Source: Exiguobacterium sp. BMC-KP
Lineage (GTDB): Bacteria > Bacillota > Bacilli > Exiguobacteriales > Exiguobacteriaceae
Length of the DNA stretch: 64,000 nt
Direction: 5' to 3'
Assembly: GCF_001275385.1 (NCBI RefSeq)
Contig: NZ_LGIW01000015.1
Coordinates: 806,001-870,000 of the forward strand
The translations under genes and the position numbers were made by a program. Shown in pieces: positions 42,687-51,723 of the stretch (positions are counted from its first letter, which is position 1; each line of letters begins with the position of its first letter). The notes beneath the pieces were generated by a model. It did no database searches and had not been told where the DNA came from. It saw only the letters and a list, made by a program, of their open reading frames with translations.

Positions 42687-44649
42687 GTTCGTTCACACTC
42701 TCTTTCGTCACGTGCTCGTTCTCGATGATCGAGAGGTCTTCCGCGAGACCGAAGGCGACATTATCCTCGATCCACGTCCGGCGGTGTCCGACATTGTCTC
42801 CCATTAAGACAGACACGCGTTTTTCGGCAACCGCAGCATCGTCGATCGTGACCCGAATCAACGTCCGTGTCTCGGGATCCATCGTTGTTTCCCAAAGCTG
42901 CGGTGCATTCATCTCACCGAGTCCTTTATAACGCTGGATCATATAGCCTTTACCGAACTTCTTCGTCGTTTTCTTGAGGGTCTCTTCGTCCCAGACATAT
43001 TCAAATTTCTCCGATTTGCCTTTTCCTTTTGAGACGCGGTAGAGCGGTGGTAAGGCAACGAATACCTTCCCGGCATCAATCAATGGACGCATATAGCGGA
43101 AGAAGAACGTCAGCAATAAGACTTGGATATGCGCGCCGTCGGTATCGGCATCGGTCATGATGATGACTTTGTCGAAGTTACAATCCGATAAGTCGAAATC
43201 AGCTCCGACACCGCCACCAATCGCGTGAATAATCGTGTTGATTTCTTCATTCTTCATGATATCGGCAAGTTTTGCTTTTTCCGTGTTCAAGACCTTACCA
43301 CGAAGTGGAAGGATCGCTTGGAACGTCCGGTTTCGTCCTTGTTTCGCAGAACCACCGGCTGAATCACCCTCGACGAGGAACAATTCGTTTTTGTCCGAGT
43401 TCTTTGAAGCCGCAGGCGTCAGTTTCCCGTTCAAGATGCTCGACCGTTTCTTCTTTTTCCCGTTGCGTGCTTCTTCGCGGGCTTTGCGCGCTGCTTCACG
43501 GGCTTGCGCTGCCCGGATTGCTTTTTTGATCAAGAGCGTCGCCGTTTGTGGGTTCTCTTCCAAGTACGTCGAGAGTCGACGGCTAATGACAGCGTCACAG
43601 CTTGTTCGCGCTTCTGGCGAACCGAGTTTCGACTTCGTTTGCCCTTCGAACTGGAGGAATTCTTCCGGAATCCGAATTGAGACGATCATCGTCAACCCTT
43701 CACGGATATCGTTTCCGTCGAGGTTCTTATCCTTTTCCTTCAAGAGCGTGTTCTTCCGAGCATATTCATTCATGACCCGTGTCATTGCTGTTTTTGCGCC
43801 GACTTCATGTGTGCCACCGTCGCGTGTCCGGACGTTATTGACGAACGAAAGAACGTTTTCTGAGTAGGCATCCGTGAACTGAAAAGCGATATCGACTTCA
43901 ATCTCGTTTTCTGTTCCTTCGAACGCGACTGTCGGATGAAGTGTATCTTTATCATCATTCAAGTACTGGACGAACTCACTGACACCGTCTTCATACTGGA
44001 AAATATCTAATTTATCGGACCGTTCGTCCGTCAACGTAATCTTCAGACCTTTTAGCAAGAAGGCTGATTCGCGTAAGCGTTCCGCGAGCGTATCGTAGTT
44101 GTATGTCAACGTACTGAAGATCGAGCCGTCTGGCTTAAAGTAGACGCTCGTTCCTTTTTGACGTGTCGTACCCGTTTCAAGCAACGTCGTCTTCGGCATC
44201 CCACCGTTTTCAAACGTTTGCTCATATTGTTTCCCGTTACGGAAGATCGTCACTTTCAAGTCGGTTGATAAGGCGTTAACAACGGACGCTCCGACGCCGT
44301 GTAAGCCACCGGACGTCTTGTAACCACCCTGACCAAACTTACCACCGGCATGTAACACAGTGAAGATGACTTCTGCTGTTGGTTTACCAGACGCATGCAT
44401 CCCTGTTGGCATTCCGCGTCCGTGGTCACGAACCGTAATCGCATTATCTTTATGAATCGTTACATCAATTTGTTCCCCGAAACCTGCAAGCGCCTCATCG
44501 ATTGCGTTATCAACGATCTCGTAGACGAGATGGTGAAGTCCGCGGTGATCGGTTGAGCCGATATACATACCTGGGCGCTTCCGGACTGCTTCGAGTCCTT
44601 CAAGCACCTGTATGGCATCATCATTGTAGTTATTTAAGTCTGTCGCCAT
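42679..44649 (-). CDS. parE: DNA topoisomerase IV subunit B (ParE)
   Basis: A 656-residue GHKL ATPase subunit. Landmarks: [26 protein letters not shown] (Asn/Glu of the ATP site), [26 protein letters not shown], then the Toprim domain with [17 protein letters not shown] and [11 protein letters not shown] metal Asps. The IDEALAG form and the pairing with parC distinguish it from GyrB. GAGGTGAAATGA precedes the ATG. Transcribed first in the parE-parC pair. Confidence 0.95.
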   Translation of the reverse strand: MATDLNNYNDDAIQVLEGLEAVRKRPGMYIGSTDHRGLHHLVYEIVDNAIDEALAGFGEQIDVTIHKDNAITVRDHGRGMPTGMHASGKPTAEVIFTVLHAGGKFGQGGYKTSGGLHGVGASVVNALSTDLKVTIFRNGKQYEQTFENGGMPKTTLLETGTTRQKGTSVYFKPDGSIFSTLTYNYDTLAERLRESAFLLKGLKITLTDERSDKLDIFQYEDGVSEFVQYLNDDKDTLHPTVAFEGTENEIEVDIAFQFTDAYSENVLSFVNNVRTRDGGTHEVGAKTAMTRVMNEYARKNTLLKEKDKNLDGNDIREGLTMIVSIRIPEEFLQFEGQTKSKLGSPEARTSCDAVISRRLSTYLEENPQTATLLIKKAIRAAQAREAARKAREEARNGKKKKRSSILNGKLTPAASKNSDKNELFLVEGDSAGGSAKQGRNRTFQAILPLRGKVLNTEKAKLADIMKNEEINTIIHAIGGGVGADFDLSDCNFDKVIIMTDADTDGAHIQVLLLTFFFRYMRPLIDAGKVFVALPPLYRVSKGKGKSEKFEYVWDEETLKKTTKKFGKGYMIQRYKGLGEMNAPQLWETTMDPETRTLIRVTIDDAAVAEKRVSVLMGDNVGHRRTWIEDNVAFGLAEDLSIIENEHVTKESVNEHV

Positions 44650-44774
44650 TCATTTCACCTCAAAATTCAAAATTACGACGTCGTTTTTACAAACGTTCGT
44701 TCGTTATTTCGAGTAGTCTGTCTCTAATTGTAGGCATCTTCTTGCTTCCTGACAAGCATAACCTGTAAAGCGCA

Positions 44775-44810
44775 TGAAAAAAGACACCTTCACGAACCGG
44801 TGAAGATGCC
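44775..44810 (-). terminator. Terminator of the CoA-binding protein gene
   Basis: CACCTTCAC / GTGAAGATG arms with one mismatch, followed on the minus strand by TTTTTT. Confidence 0.65.
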
Positions 44811-44827
44811 TAAAATCGTACGATTAC

Positions 44828-45229
44828 TCACAGATATTGATGCTCGATTTTGATGCAACGATTCTCAATATATGGAATTCCAGCACCAAGTGCGAGACTC
44901 TCTGCTTCGACACTCGATAGTCCGAGTTGATTCCAAATCATTCCGACATCCCCGTGAGCGACAGCATCTTTTGCAACATCTGCTAAAAACTCAGAACGAC
45001 GGAAGACATCGACGATATCGATGTGTCCTGGAATGCTCGCGACGGTTGGATAAACCTTTTGACCGTTCCATTCGTTTAACGTTGGATTGACCGGAATGAC
45101 TTCATATCCATGTTGGACTAAGTAGTCGGCAATCCAGTTTGCTGTCTTTCCGGAATCACTCGAGACACCAACGATGGCAATTCGTTTTGCATCCTTCAAA
45201 TATTGACGTGCTTGCTGATCGGTAATCAT
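44828..45229 (-). CDS. CoA-binding domain protein, YccU type
   Basis: A 133-residue stand-alone CoA-binding (Rossmann) domain: RIAIVGVSSDSGKTANWIADYL at the nucleotide site, VIPVNPTLNEW, DIVDVFRRSE and VGMIWNQLG. It matches the succinyl-CoA synthetase-like YccU/YneT family. Function unproven. TAAGGGGGAG precedes the ATG. Confidence 0.82.
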   Translation of the reverse strand: MITDQQARQYLKDAKRIAIVGVSSDSGKTANWIADYLVQHGYEVIPVNPTLNEWNGQKVYPTVASIPGHIDIVDVFRRSEFLADVAKDAVAHGDVGMIWNQLGLSSVEAESLALGAGIPYIENRCIKIEHQYL

Positions 45230-45351
45230 TTAGAACTCCCCCTTATGAAAATAACTCTTGCCTAACAGTCTATACCCGAACCAAGATGAAGTATGCGAAA
45301 TCGAGCACGTTTTCGACGTTTTTCAGAAATCGTCTTGAAATCAAATGAGTC

Positions 45352-45398
45352 GACCGATGACCCGTCGAACAAGTTCTCGATGCAACTGAGAGCGAAAT
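45352..45398. repeat. Direct repeat copy A upstream of xerS
   Basis: Shares GACCRATGACCCGTC and TCGATGCAACTGAGAGC with copy B about 157 bases downstream. Roughly 80% identical overall. Confidence 0.6.
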
Positions 45399-45507
45399 TG
45401 AATATTCATTCTTTTTCGATGAATTAGTTTACATAATATTATTATTGTTATTACATACAAGTTATTAGGTTAAAAATACTTAAATTCTCTATAAAATCTC
45501 ACGTGCA

Positions 45508-45555
45508 TCGAGTTGACCAATGACCCGTCTGACACCTTGTCGATGCAACTGAGAG
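45508..45555. repeat. Direct repeat copy B upstream of xerS
   Basis: Second copy; here the flanks TGCATCGA and TCGATGCA also form an 8-bp inverted repeat around the unit. Confidence 0.6.
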
Positions 45556-45577
45556 CTCCCTGTCTGACAATTTAACG

Positions 45578-45603
45578 TTGCGTGAAATAACTATTTCACG
45601 CAA
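45578..45603. repeat. Perfect 26-bp palindrome upstream of xerS
   Basis: Twelve-base arms TTGCGTGAAATA and TATTTCACGCAA around AC, 56 bases before the start of the recombinase gene. It could be an operator or a recombinase-binding site. Confidence 0.6.
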
Positions 45604-45659
45604 ACAAGTGTTTGTCGTACCAACGTTTGGTATACTACTACTAGAGGGGTGATTGTTGG

Positions 45660-46700
45660 ATGAGTTTATTTAAAAACCTAGGAAAAACGATACATAAAAC
45701 GACCGTTTCGGCTACAGCACCAGCGATTCCTGGTTACGAGCGGATGCCGCGCTTCATTCAGTCCTATTTGGATCAGTTGGCAGCCAAACATTTCTCATTA
45801 GCGACGATGCGTCGGTACGTCTATGACTACGAAGCGTTCTTTCAGTTCGTTGCTGCAGCGTCTGGTGAAGAAGTAACGGCGCGAGATATTCCACTTGAGT
45901 CATTCGTCGAGATTGACGCAGCAGGGATCGAAGCGTACGCCGAATACCTGGCCTTAACAAAACAAAATGCACCAAGCGTCATCAACCGGAAGTTATCAGC
46001 ATTACAATCATTATTCCGTTATTTGGTCGATACGGGTCTACTGTCGGAAAATCCAGTCGCTAAAGTCAATCGACCGAAACAAGCGAAACGGGAGCCGGTC
46101 TACCTGACGAAACGTGAATGGGACGAACTGATTCAATTGTTACCATCGAACGTCGAGATGAATGCCCGCGAAGCGTCGCATTATGAACGGGATCGTGTCC
46201 GCGATGTGACGTTATTCCAATTACTTGGTTATAGTGGAATGCGTTTGAGTGAGATGACACAACTCGTCTGGAACGATGTCGATTTCCATGAAAACACGCT
46301 CCGCGTTATCGGAAAAGGCAATAAAGAACGGTTGATTCCGCTCGCGAAACCAGCGCGGATTGCCTTACGCAAATACGCGATTCATTATCAAATGCCAACG
46401 AGTGGCGCTGTACCCGTCTTCCAAAAACACGGGAAACCACTCAGCCCACGAGCCGTTCAACACATTCTGCAGCGGCATACTGAACGATTAAAACCAGTTC
46501 TCCCCTTTTTAGAACGCAAAAAAATTACACCACATAAGCTGCGGCATACGTTTGCGACGCGACTTGCGACCGGCGGCGTTGATGTCCTAACGATTCAGCA
46601 GTTACTGGGTCATGAATCGGTCGCAACGACGCAAGTCTATGCCCATATTGGTGATTCTGAGAAAAAACGCGCTGTCGATTTATTTGATGGTGAACGATAA
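45660..46700 (+). CDS. xerS: XerS-like tyrosine recombinase
   Basis: A 346-residue site-specific recombinase. N-terminal SAM-like core-binding domain (about 25-125: MPRFIQSYLDQL, SLATMRRYVYDYEAFFQF, NRKLSALQSLFRYL) and C-terminal catalytic domain with R (GMRLSEM), K (GKGNKERLIPL), H-x-x-R (HKLRHTFATRL), H (LGHESVATTQ) and Tyr (VYAHI). The N-terminal extension and the RDRVRD insertion suggest the single-recombinase XerS type rather than XerC/D, which would resolve chromosome dimers at a dif-like site. AGGGGTG precedes the ATG. Confidence 0.75.
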   Translation: MSLFKNLGKTIHKTTVSATAPAIPGYERMPRFIQSYLDQLAAKHFSLATMRRYVYDYEAFFQFVAAASGEEVTARDIPLESFVEIDAAGIEAYAEYLALTKQNAPSVINRKLSALQSLFRYLVDTGLLSENPVAKVNRPKQAKREPVYLTKREWDELIQLLPSNVEMNAREASHYERDRVRDVTLFQLLGYSGMRLSEMTQLVWNDVDFHENTLRVIGKGNKERLIPLAKPARIALRKYAIHYQMPTSGAVPVFQKHGKPLSPRAVQHILQRHTERLKPVLPFLERKKITPHKLRHTFATRLATGGVDVLTIQQLLGHESVATTQVYAHIGDSEKKRAVDLFDGER

Positions 46701-46730
46701 TTATATTATGTCAACTAAAGGAGGGATAGC

Positions 46731-49340
46731 ATGAATTACGGGCTCAGTGAACGTAAAATCAAACAGATGTCTGATGCCTATGCCTTTCGACGAGGTAAGA
46801 AGTATGTCACCGCTCGAAAGGTCACGTTACACAATTACCGGATGGGCGACGAACTGATCGAGGCAAGCGTCGACGGTGAGGAACGATTCACGGTGACGGT
46901 CCGTGTTAAAGCGCACGGTGTTGACGCGGGTTGTAACTGTCCGTCGCTTGCGATGGATACATCATTTTGCGGACATATCGTCGCTGTCTTACTGGCGATG
47001 CATCATGTGCAGGCGCACGGTACACCGACGCCACTGTCGCCGCAAATCCGTCCGTTCACGGCAATTCAAGTCGACGACGCCGGTGCGCGCAACTATTTAC
47101 GAAGTCTCACATCCGACCGTCGGGTGGCAATCCATTTTGAATTGACAGGACCCGTCGTCACGCTTAAGCGCTTATCGGACAATCAGCAGCATCAGTTGTC
47201 CCTATCCTACTTCGATCGTTTGCTCGGACAGACGCAGTATTTGCAACGGGTCGCGGATGTCTCGTTTAGTCCTGAGTTACAAGAACGAATCGTCTCCGGT
47301 ACACCAACCGTTAAACTACAGCTTGACCGAACGGCTCAGGAAGTCGAGGTCCGCGTAACATTCGATTACGACGGCATTCAACTCAACCCTCTGGATGAGA
47401 CAATCTACGCAGGTCGGGATCACTCAACGGAGCAGAGTATCTTACGTTTCTTGCGTGAATTTCAAGCTACACCAAAGGATTTGCATTACATCATTGCAAG
47501 TGACGCCGCGCAGTATGCCTTTCTACGGAGTCTGCTGGACGAACGGGTCGCACTCGGTCACTTAGAGTTATTCGCGACGCAAGCGATCCGGACGACATTA
47601 CCGAAAGGACCATTTCATCCACGGATCGACGTCGACGTGACCGACCGACTCGACTGGCTCGTCTTCAACTTTTCGATGGACGGAATTCCAGAAGATGAGC
47701 TGAAACGTGTCCTAAAGTCGCTCGTCTTACAAAAACGCTATCACCGGTTGAAGTCTGGTCAATTCGTGTCGCTAGAAACCCGCGCCTTCGAGCAGTTGCA
47801 ACGGGTCCTCGCCCAGATGGAAGCAAGTGAACGAGACTTACGCGACGGGCGAATCGTCTTACCCGCCGTCCGGAACATGAAGCATCTGATTGGTGCCTCT
47901 GTCCTGCATCTGCATGCCAATTTGCTCGAGAAATGGCTCGAATTGAAATCGGGACAAGGAATCCGGCTCAAATTGCCGAATTCGTTAGAATCACGACTCT
48001 ATCCGTATCAACGGACGGGCATTCAATTTCTGAAGAATTTAGAGGCAACAGGGTGTCACGGGATTTTAGCCGATGAGATGGGGCTCGGGAAGACGATTCA
48101 AGCGATTGGTTATATAGCAACGATTCCGGACAGTCGTGCCCTGATCGTTGCACCGGCATCACTACTGCGAAACTGGGAGGCGGAACTGAAACGTTTTTTA
48201 CCCGATCGACCGATTCATATCGTGACAGGCTCTCAAGCCGTCCGACTCCGTGAGCTGGAACACTTATCCGAAGATACGGTGACGATTGTCTCCTATACGA
48301 CGCTTCGAAGCGACGTCCGTCGTCATCCCATATATGACGTCGTCTTCTTTGACGAAGCCCAACACTTAAAGAACCCGCAAGCACAAACGGTCAGTCAACT
48401 ACGGCATTTGAAGGCAAAACGTCGGTTTGCTTTAACGGGAACGCCGCTTGAAAATCGTCCACGTGATATCTGGTCGATCTTTCATGTCTTATTCCCGGAA
48501 TTACTCCCGGATCTAGCGACGTTTGAGAAGTGGTCGTTCGATGACATGCAACAGTTCATTCAACCGTTCTTATTACGACGCGAGAAACACGATGTCTTAC
48601 AAGACTTACCGAAGAAACAGATCGAACATCATTATGTTGAGCTCGGACCGAATCAAAAACGGTTATATGCGTCGTATCTCGCCAAACTGCAACTCGAGAC
48701 GCTACAACATTTAGACGAGACGAAACGTGAGGATCGCTTGAAGTTACTGGCTGGATTAACACGGTTACGGCAAATTTGTAACGATCCAGGATTATTCGTC
48801 GAGAGGTACACGGGGGAAGCGACAAAACGAACGCGACTCCAGTCGTTGATTGCTGAAAAACGAGCGGCCGGGAAGCGGATTTTAATATTTTCGCAGTATA
48901 CGCAGATGCTTGAACGTATTCGCTCGGATCTCGCACAACGTCACCTTCCCCACTTCCTCTTGACGGGTGAGACACCGCTTGAAGATCGGGTTGCATTATG
49001 CGATCGGTTCAATGACGGTGAAGTCGATCTCTTCTTGATTTCCCTTAAGGCTGGTGGAACGGGACTCAATCTCGCGTCCGCCGATACCGTCATTCTCTTT
49101 GATAGTTGGTGGAATCCGGCCGTCGAACAACAGGCAGCCGACCGTGCCCATCGTCTCGGACAACAGTCTGACGTGACAGTCATCAAATTACTGACTCGCG
49201 GGACGATCGAAGAGAAAATGACAGAATTACAAGATCGAAAAGCACAAATGATTGATGCTGTCTTAACGGCACCGGACAGTGATGCTTTGACCGTTAAGGA
49301 ACTCGTTCATCTCGTAACGACAAAGGAGGAACAACGGTGA
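46731..49340 (+). CDS. SWIM zinc finger SNF2-family helicase
   Basis: An 869-residue protein. An N-terminal SWIM finger C-x-C-xn-C-x-H (GCNCPSL...FCGH, about residues 64-78) is followed by a middle region of unknown fold and a C-terminal SNF2 ATPase (from about 420): GILADEMGLGKTIQ, VSYTTLRSDV, FFDEAQHLKNP, LTGTPLENRP, FLISLKAGGTGLNL, QAADRAHRLGQ. It is expected to translocate on double-stranded DNA, perhaps remodelling protein-DNA complexes. AAAGGAGGG precedes the ATG; its stop overlaps the next gene by 4 bases. Confidence 0.88.
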   Translation: MNYGLSERKIKQMSDAYAFRRGKKYVTARKVTLHNYRMGDELIEASVDGEERFTVTVRVKAHGVDAGCNCPSLAMDTSFCGHIVAVLLAMHHVQAHGTPTPLSPQIRPFTAIQVDDAGARNYLRSLTSDRRVAIHFELTGPVVTLKRLSDNQQHQLSLSYFDRLLGQTQYLQRVADVSFSPELQERIVSGTPTVKLQLDRTAQEVEVRVTFDYDGIQLNPLDETIYAGRDHSTEQSILRFLREFQATPKDLHYIIASDAAQYAFLRSLLDERVALGHLELFATQAIRTTLPKGPFHPRIDVDVTDRLDWLVFNFSMDGIPEDELKRVLKSLVLQKRYHRLKSGQFVSLETRAFEQLQRVLAQMEASERDLRDGRIVLPAVRNMKHLIGASVLHLHANLLEKWLELKSGQGIRLKLPNSLESRLYPYQRTGIQFLKNLEATGCHGILADEMGLGKTIQAIGYIATIPDSRALIVAPASLLRNWEAELKRFLPDRPIHIVTGSQAVRLRELEHLSEDTVTIVSYTTLRSDVRRHPIYDVVFFDEAQHLKNPQAQTVSQLRHLKAKRRFALTGTPLENRPRDIWSIFHVLFPELLPDLATFEKWSFDDMQQFIQPFLLRREKHDVLQDLPKKQIEHHYVELGPNQKRLYASYLAKLQLETLQHLDETKREDRLKLLAGLTRLRQICNDPGLFVERYTGEATKRTRLQSLIAEKRAAGKRILIFSQYTQMLERIRSDLAQRHLPHFLLTGETPLEDRVALCDRFNDGEVDLFLISLKAGGTGLNLASADTVILFDSWWNPAVEQQAADRAHRLGQQSDVTVIKLLTRGTIEEKMTELQDRKAQMIDAVLTAPDSDALTVKELVHLVTTKEEQR

Positions 49341-49867
49341 TCCTTGATCTCCTACTTGGTTATCTCATCGGCAGCATCCTTGGCGGGACACTTTGGAAGT
49401 ACATCAGCCGCACTGATTTGGCACAAGTCGGCTCGGGAAACATCGGCGCCCGTAACGCCCATCGCGCCGGTGGGATTCCGGCCTTTTTATTCGTCTACTT
49501 GTTTGATGCTACGAAGACAGTCCTCGCCTTGCATCTAACAGACGCGTTTTACCCCGTCGCTCTTGCCGTGCTCATCGGTCACTTGTTTCCGCTGTTTCAT
49601 CCGCGAAGCGGTGGCAAAGGGTACGCTGTTTTTTCGGGCATCGTCTTTTCCATTACACCATGGGCATACCTAGGTGGATTAGGCATACTCGGTCTATCTT
49701 ATCTCGTAACGAAAGATAGCGTCAAAGCGGGGCTGATTCCGGTTATTCTACTCCCATTACTACCAGTCTCCTTTAATGCGGGACCAATCAATATCTTGTG
49801 TACAGTCGCTATGAGTCTACTTGTCCTGTGGGCTCATGATGCACTTCATAAGCCAGTCATTACATAA
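49337..49867 (+). CDS. PlsY-like glycerol-3-phosphate acyltransferase paralogue
   Basis: A 176-residue membrane protein with about five helices. PlsY motifs: GSGNIGARNAHR (G-S-G-N-x-G-A-x-N), DATKTV in place of the usual D-x-L-K-G, and GHLFPLFHPRSGGKGYA (G-H-x-x-P ... G-G-K-G). True PlsY transfers acyl from acyl-phosphate to sn-glycerol 3-phosphate. The shorter length and the altered second motif suggest a specialised paralogue. Start is GTG 49337, overlapping the helicase stop, with AAAGGAGG upstream. Confidence 0.75.
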   Translation: MILDLLLGYLIGSILGGTLWKYISRTDLAQVGSGNIGARNAHRAGGIPAFLFVYLFDATKTVLALHLTDAFYPVALAVLIGHLFPLFHPRSGGKGYAVFSGIVFSITPWAYLGGLGILGLSYLVTKDSVKAGLIPVILLPLLPVSFNAGPINILCTVAMSLLVLWAHDALHKPVIT

Positions 49868-49880
49868 GGAGGACGTCTCG

Positions 49881-51431
49881 ATGATCGAATTTTCTATTGC
49901 AACTGCGGACGACGCGGAAGCAATCCATGAATTGAACTACCTCACTTTCACGGAAGAGATTCCGCAGCATCAACCGAACATCGAACGAAAGCGAATTGAT
50001 CGTTTCCATGATCAGAACACTTACTTAATTGGTAAGGAAGACGATCGACTCGTTGCCATGATCGCCATTCGAACGAATCGTCCCTTTTCGCTTGAAGAAA
50101 AAGGGGTGACGCTAGACGAGACACTGACAGCCCCAGCAGAAATTCGCTTACTCAGCGTTCGACCAGAATACCGCAATAGCCGTACATTCATGCAATTGAT
50201 GCGGTTTTTGATGGTCTATCTTGAGCGGGAAACAATTGACTACGTCTATATCAGTGGGACGACGCGAGAAGCGAAACTCTATGCCCGGTTCGGTTTCATA
50301 CCATTTGCACCGACGCTCGGTAGTGGTGACGCTCAGTTCGTACCGATGTTGTTGTCGCGCGCGACATACGAACGCTCCGTCATCGCGGACGTCTTACGTC
50401 CTTTGCATTTTCTAGCGGGACCAGTCGAAGTCGCGCCGACGGTTCGCCAAGCGGCGCAACAAGCACCGCGTCCGCACCGGACAGCATCGATGCGACAACT
50501 TGATCGAGACTTACGAGGTCGTATGTGTCACTTGCTGGATCTTCCGCATGTCTCGATGGCTGTCGGTAGCGGCACCCTTGCGAACGATATCGTGGCGCAA
50601 CAACTCAGCGGACATGGGTTAATCCTAAACGGAGGTGAGTTTGGTCAACGCTTGATCGATCATGCGGCACGTGCCGGAAAGTCATTTGACATCCATCTAC
50701 TTCCGCTTGGTCATCCAATCAACGTGGAACAACTTGCACATCAATTGAATGAGACGACGTATGACTGGGTCTGGTTGACACATTGTGAGACGTCGACCGG
50801 TGTCCTCTATGACCTCGATGCGGTAAAAGCGCTGCTCCATCAACGAACCGCACTCGTCGTCGATGCGATCAGTGCTGTTGGGACTGGACGTTTTTCATAC
50901 GCCGGTTGCACTTTCGTCACGACCGTTTCTGGAAAAGCGATTGGGGGATTACCAGGTCTTACGTTCATCGGGCACGTAGATAACGTCTTACCTTCTCCCT
51001 CTATTCCACGTTATCTGGATCTCGGTCTCTATGCGGATGGAATTGCTTTTTCTGGCTCCTCAAATCTGTTGCTCGCCTGTCAGGCAGCACTGGACGCTCT
51101 CGATCTCGATCAAGCAGCAATTAAGATGACTTATCTCGAACAAGCCGTCCGCGCAACGGGCTTTCAATTGCTCGCTCAACAAGAAGCACAAGCACCAGGC
51201 ATTTTAACCATCGTTCATCCGTCAGCAACTGATGTAGGCGATGCTCTTCGGATTCAGGGGTATCACGTCCAGTATGAAAGCGACTATCTCGTTCGCAATC
51301 AGTGGCTTCAAATTTCGACGATGGGGCAGACGACGATGCGGCAAATCGAACGTCTCGTTCGTGTGTTAGTCCGTGAAAATCAACGAATCACCATAAAAAA
51401 TGAAAAAAACGAAAGACCTCTCAACCCTTGA
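49881..51431 (+). CDS. Fusion of GNAT acyltransferase and class V aminotransferase
   Basis: A 516-residue protein. Residues 1-175 form a GNAT domain with features of the N-acyl amino acid synthase/autoinducer-synthase-like group (HQPNIERKRIDRFHDQNTYLI, RPFSLEEKG, SVRPEYRNS). Residues ~195-495 form a class V PLP aminotransferase like serine-glyoxylate enzymes: VGSGTLAND, LTHCETSTGVLYDL, VDAISAVGT (PLP Asp) and TVSGKAIGGLPG with the candidate Schiff-base Lys. The reaction is unknown; N-acylation linked to transamination is inferred. ATG 49881 follows AAGGAGG, 13 bases after the PlsY-like gene. Confidence 0.78.
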   Translation: MIEFSIATADDAEAIHELNYLTFTEEIPQHQPNIERKRIDRFHDQNTYLIGKEDDRLVAMIAIRTNRPFSLEEKGVTLDETLTAPAEIRLLSVRPEYRNSRTFMQLMRFLMVYLERETIDYVYISGTTREAKLYARFGFIPFAPTLGSGDAQFVPMLLSRATYERSVIADVLRPLHFLAGPVEVAPTVRQAAQQAPRPHRTASMRQLDRDLRGRMCHLLDLPHVSMAVGSGTLANDIVAQQLSGHGLILNGGEFGQRLIDHAARAGKSFDIHLLPLGHPINVEQLAHQLNETTYDWVWLTHCETSTGVLYDLDAVKALLHQRTALVVDAISAVGTGRFSYAGCTFVTTVSGKAIGGLPGLTFIGHVDNVLPSPSIPRYLDLGLYADGIAFSGSSNLLLACQAALDALDLDQAAIKMTYLEQAVRATGFQLLAQQEAQAPGILTIVHPSATDVGDALRIQGYHVQYESDYLVRNQWLQISTMGQTTMRQIERLVRVLVRENQRITIKNEKNERPLNP

Positions 51432-51456
51432 TTTCAAGCGGTTTGGAGGTCTTTCG
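51410..51456 (+). terminator. Hairpin after the fusion gene
   Basis: CGAAAGACCTC / GAGGTCTTTCG arms, overlapping the stop codon; T run weak. Confidence 0.6.
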
Positions 51457-51479
51457 ACTTTAAAAAAATAAAAAAAGAG

Positions 51480-51506
51480 GTTTAAGGATTTAAAACATAG
51501 GGGTAT
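51480..51506 (+). promoter_or_regulatory. SigB-type promoter of ctc
   Basis: GTTTAA (51480-51485), 15 bases, GGGTAT (51501-51506). ctc is a classical SigB gene in Bacillus, which supports the call. A TATACT at 51697-51702 may be a second, closer promoter without a clear -35. Confidence 0.75.
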
Positions 51507-51509
51507 AAA

Positions 51510-51723
51510 CTCATTAGCACCGCATCAAACCGGTGACTTACTCACACATGTTTCTCAATATCAGCGTAATGACCTGGGAGAGAAATGCAAAGTCACGAAA
51601 GCGTCAGATTCAAGAGAGTCTGAAACCGATGGTCTTAGCATGATTTCATATTGTTCAGGATTCGTCCTGCTCCTACATTCATTACCTTTTGAGGGCTATA
51701 CTAAATTCAAGGGGGAAATGAAC
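51510..51723 (+). ncRNA. Long structured-looking leader of ctc, class unknown
   Basis: About 210 bases between the promoter and the start codon without a translated frame that has a ribosome site. A hairpin TCAGATTC/GAGTCTGA (about 51605-51624) and possible pairing of GACC (about 51573) with GGTC (about 51632) are visible. No known riboswitch class fits with confidence. Confidence 0.35.

Larger units (their letters stand above)
45230..45659. other. 430-bp non-coding region upstream of xerS with repeats and a perfect palindrome
   Basis: Contains two imperfect ~47-bp direct repeats (45352-45398 and 45508-45555), an AT-rich tract between them, the palindrome listed separately, and a -10 TATACT at 45631-45636. 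No gene-length frame with a ribosome site was found. Confidence 0.6.

Noticed and set aside
43235-43867. Long open frame antisense to parE (210 codons)
   Set aside because: Shadow of the parE codon pattern, with no ribosome site and low-complexity Ser/Phe/Arg composition.
45660-46700. Recombinase as an integrase of a mobile element
   Set aside because: No attachment-site duplication, excisionase, phage or transposon genes nearby; the form and context fit a housekeeping Xer protein better.
51510-51660. ctc leader as a c-di-GMP (GEMM) riboswitch
   Set aside because: Only short fragments match; the tetraloop/receptor and closing stems are not convincingly present.
51640-51723. In-frame upstream start giving a longer L25 with a hydrophobic N-terminus
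   Set aside because: No ribosome site, and the normal L25 N-terminus begins at 51724.
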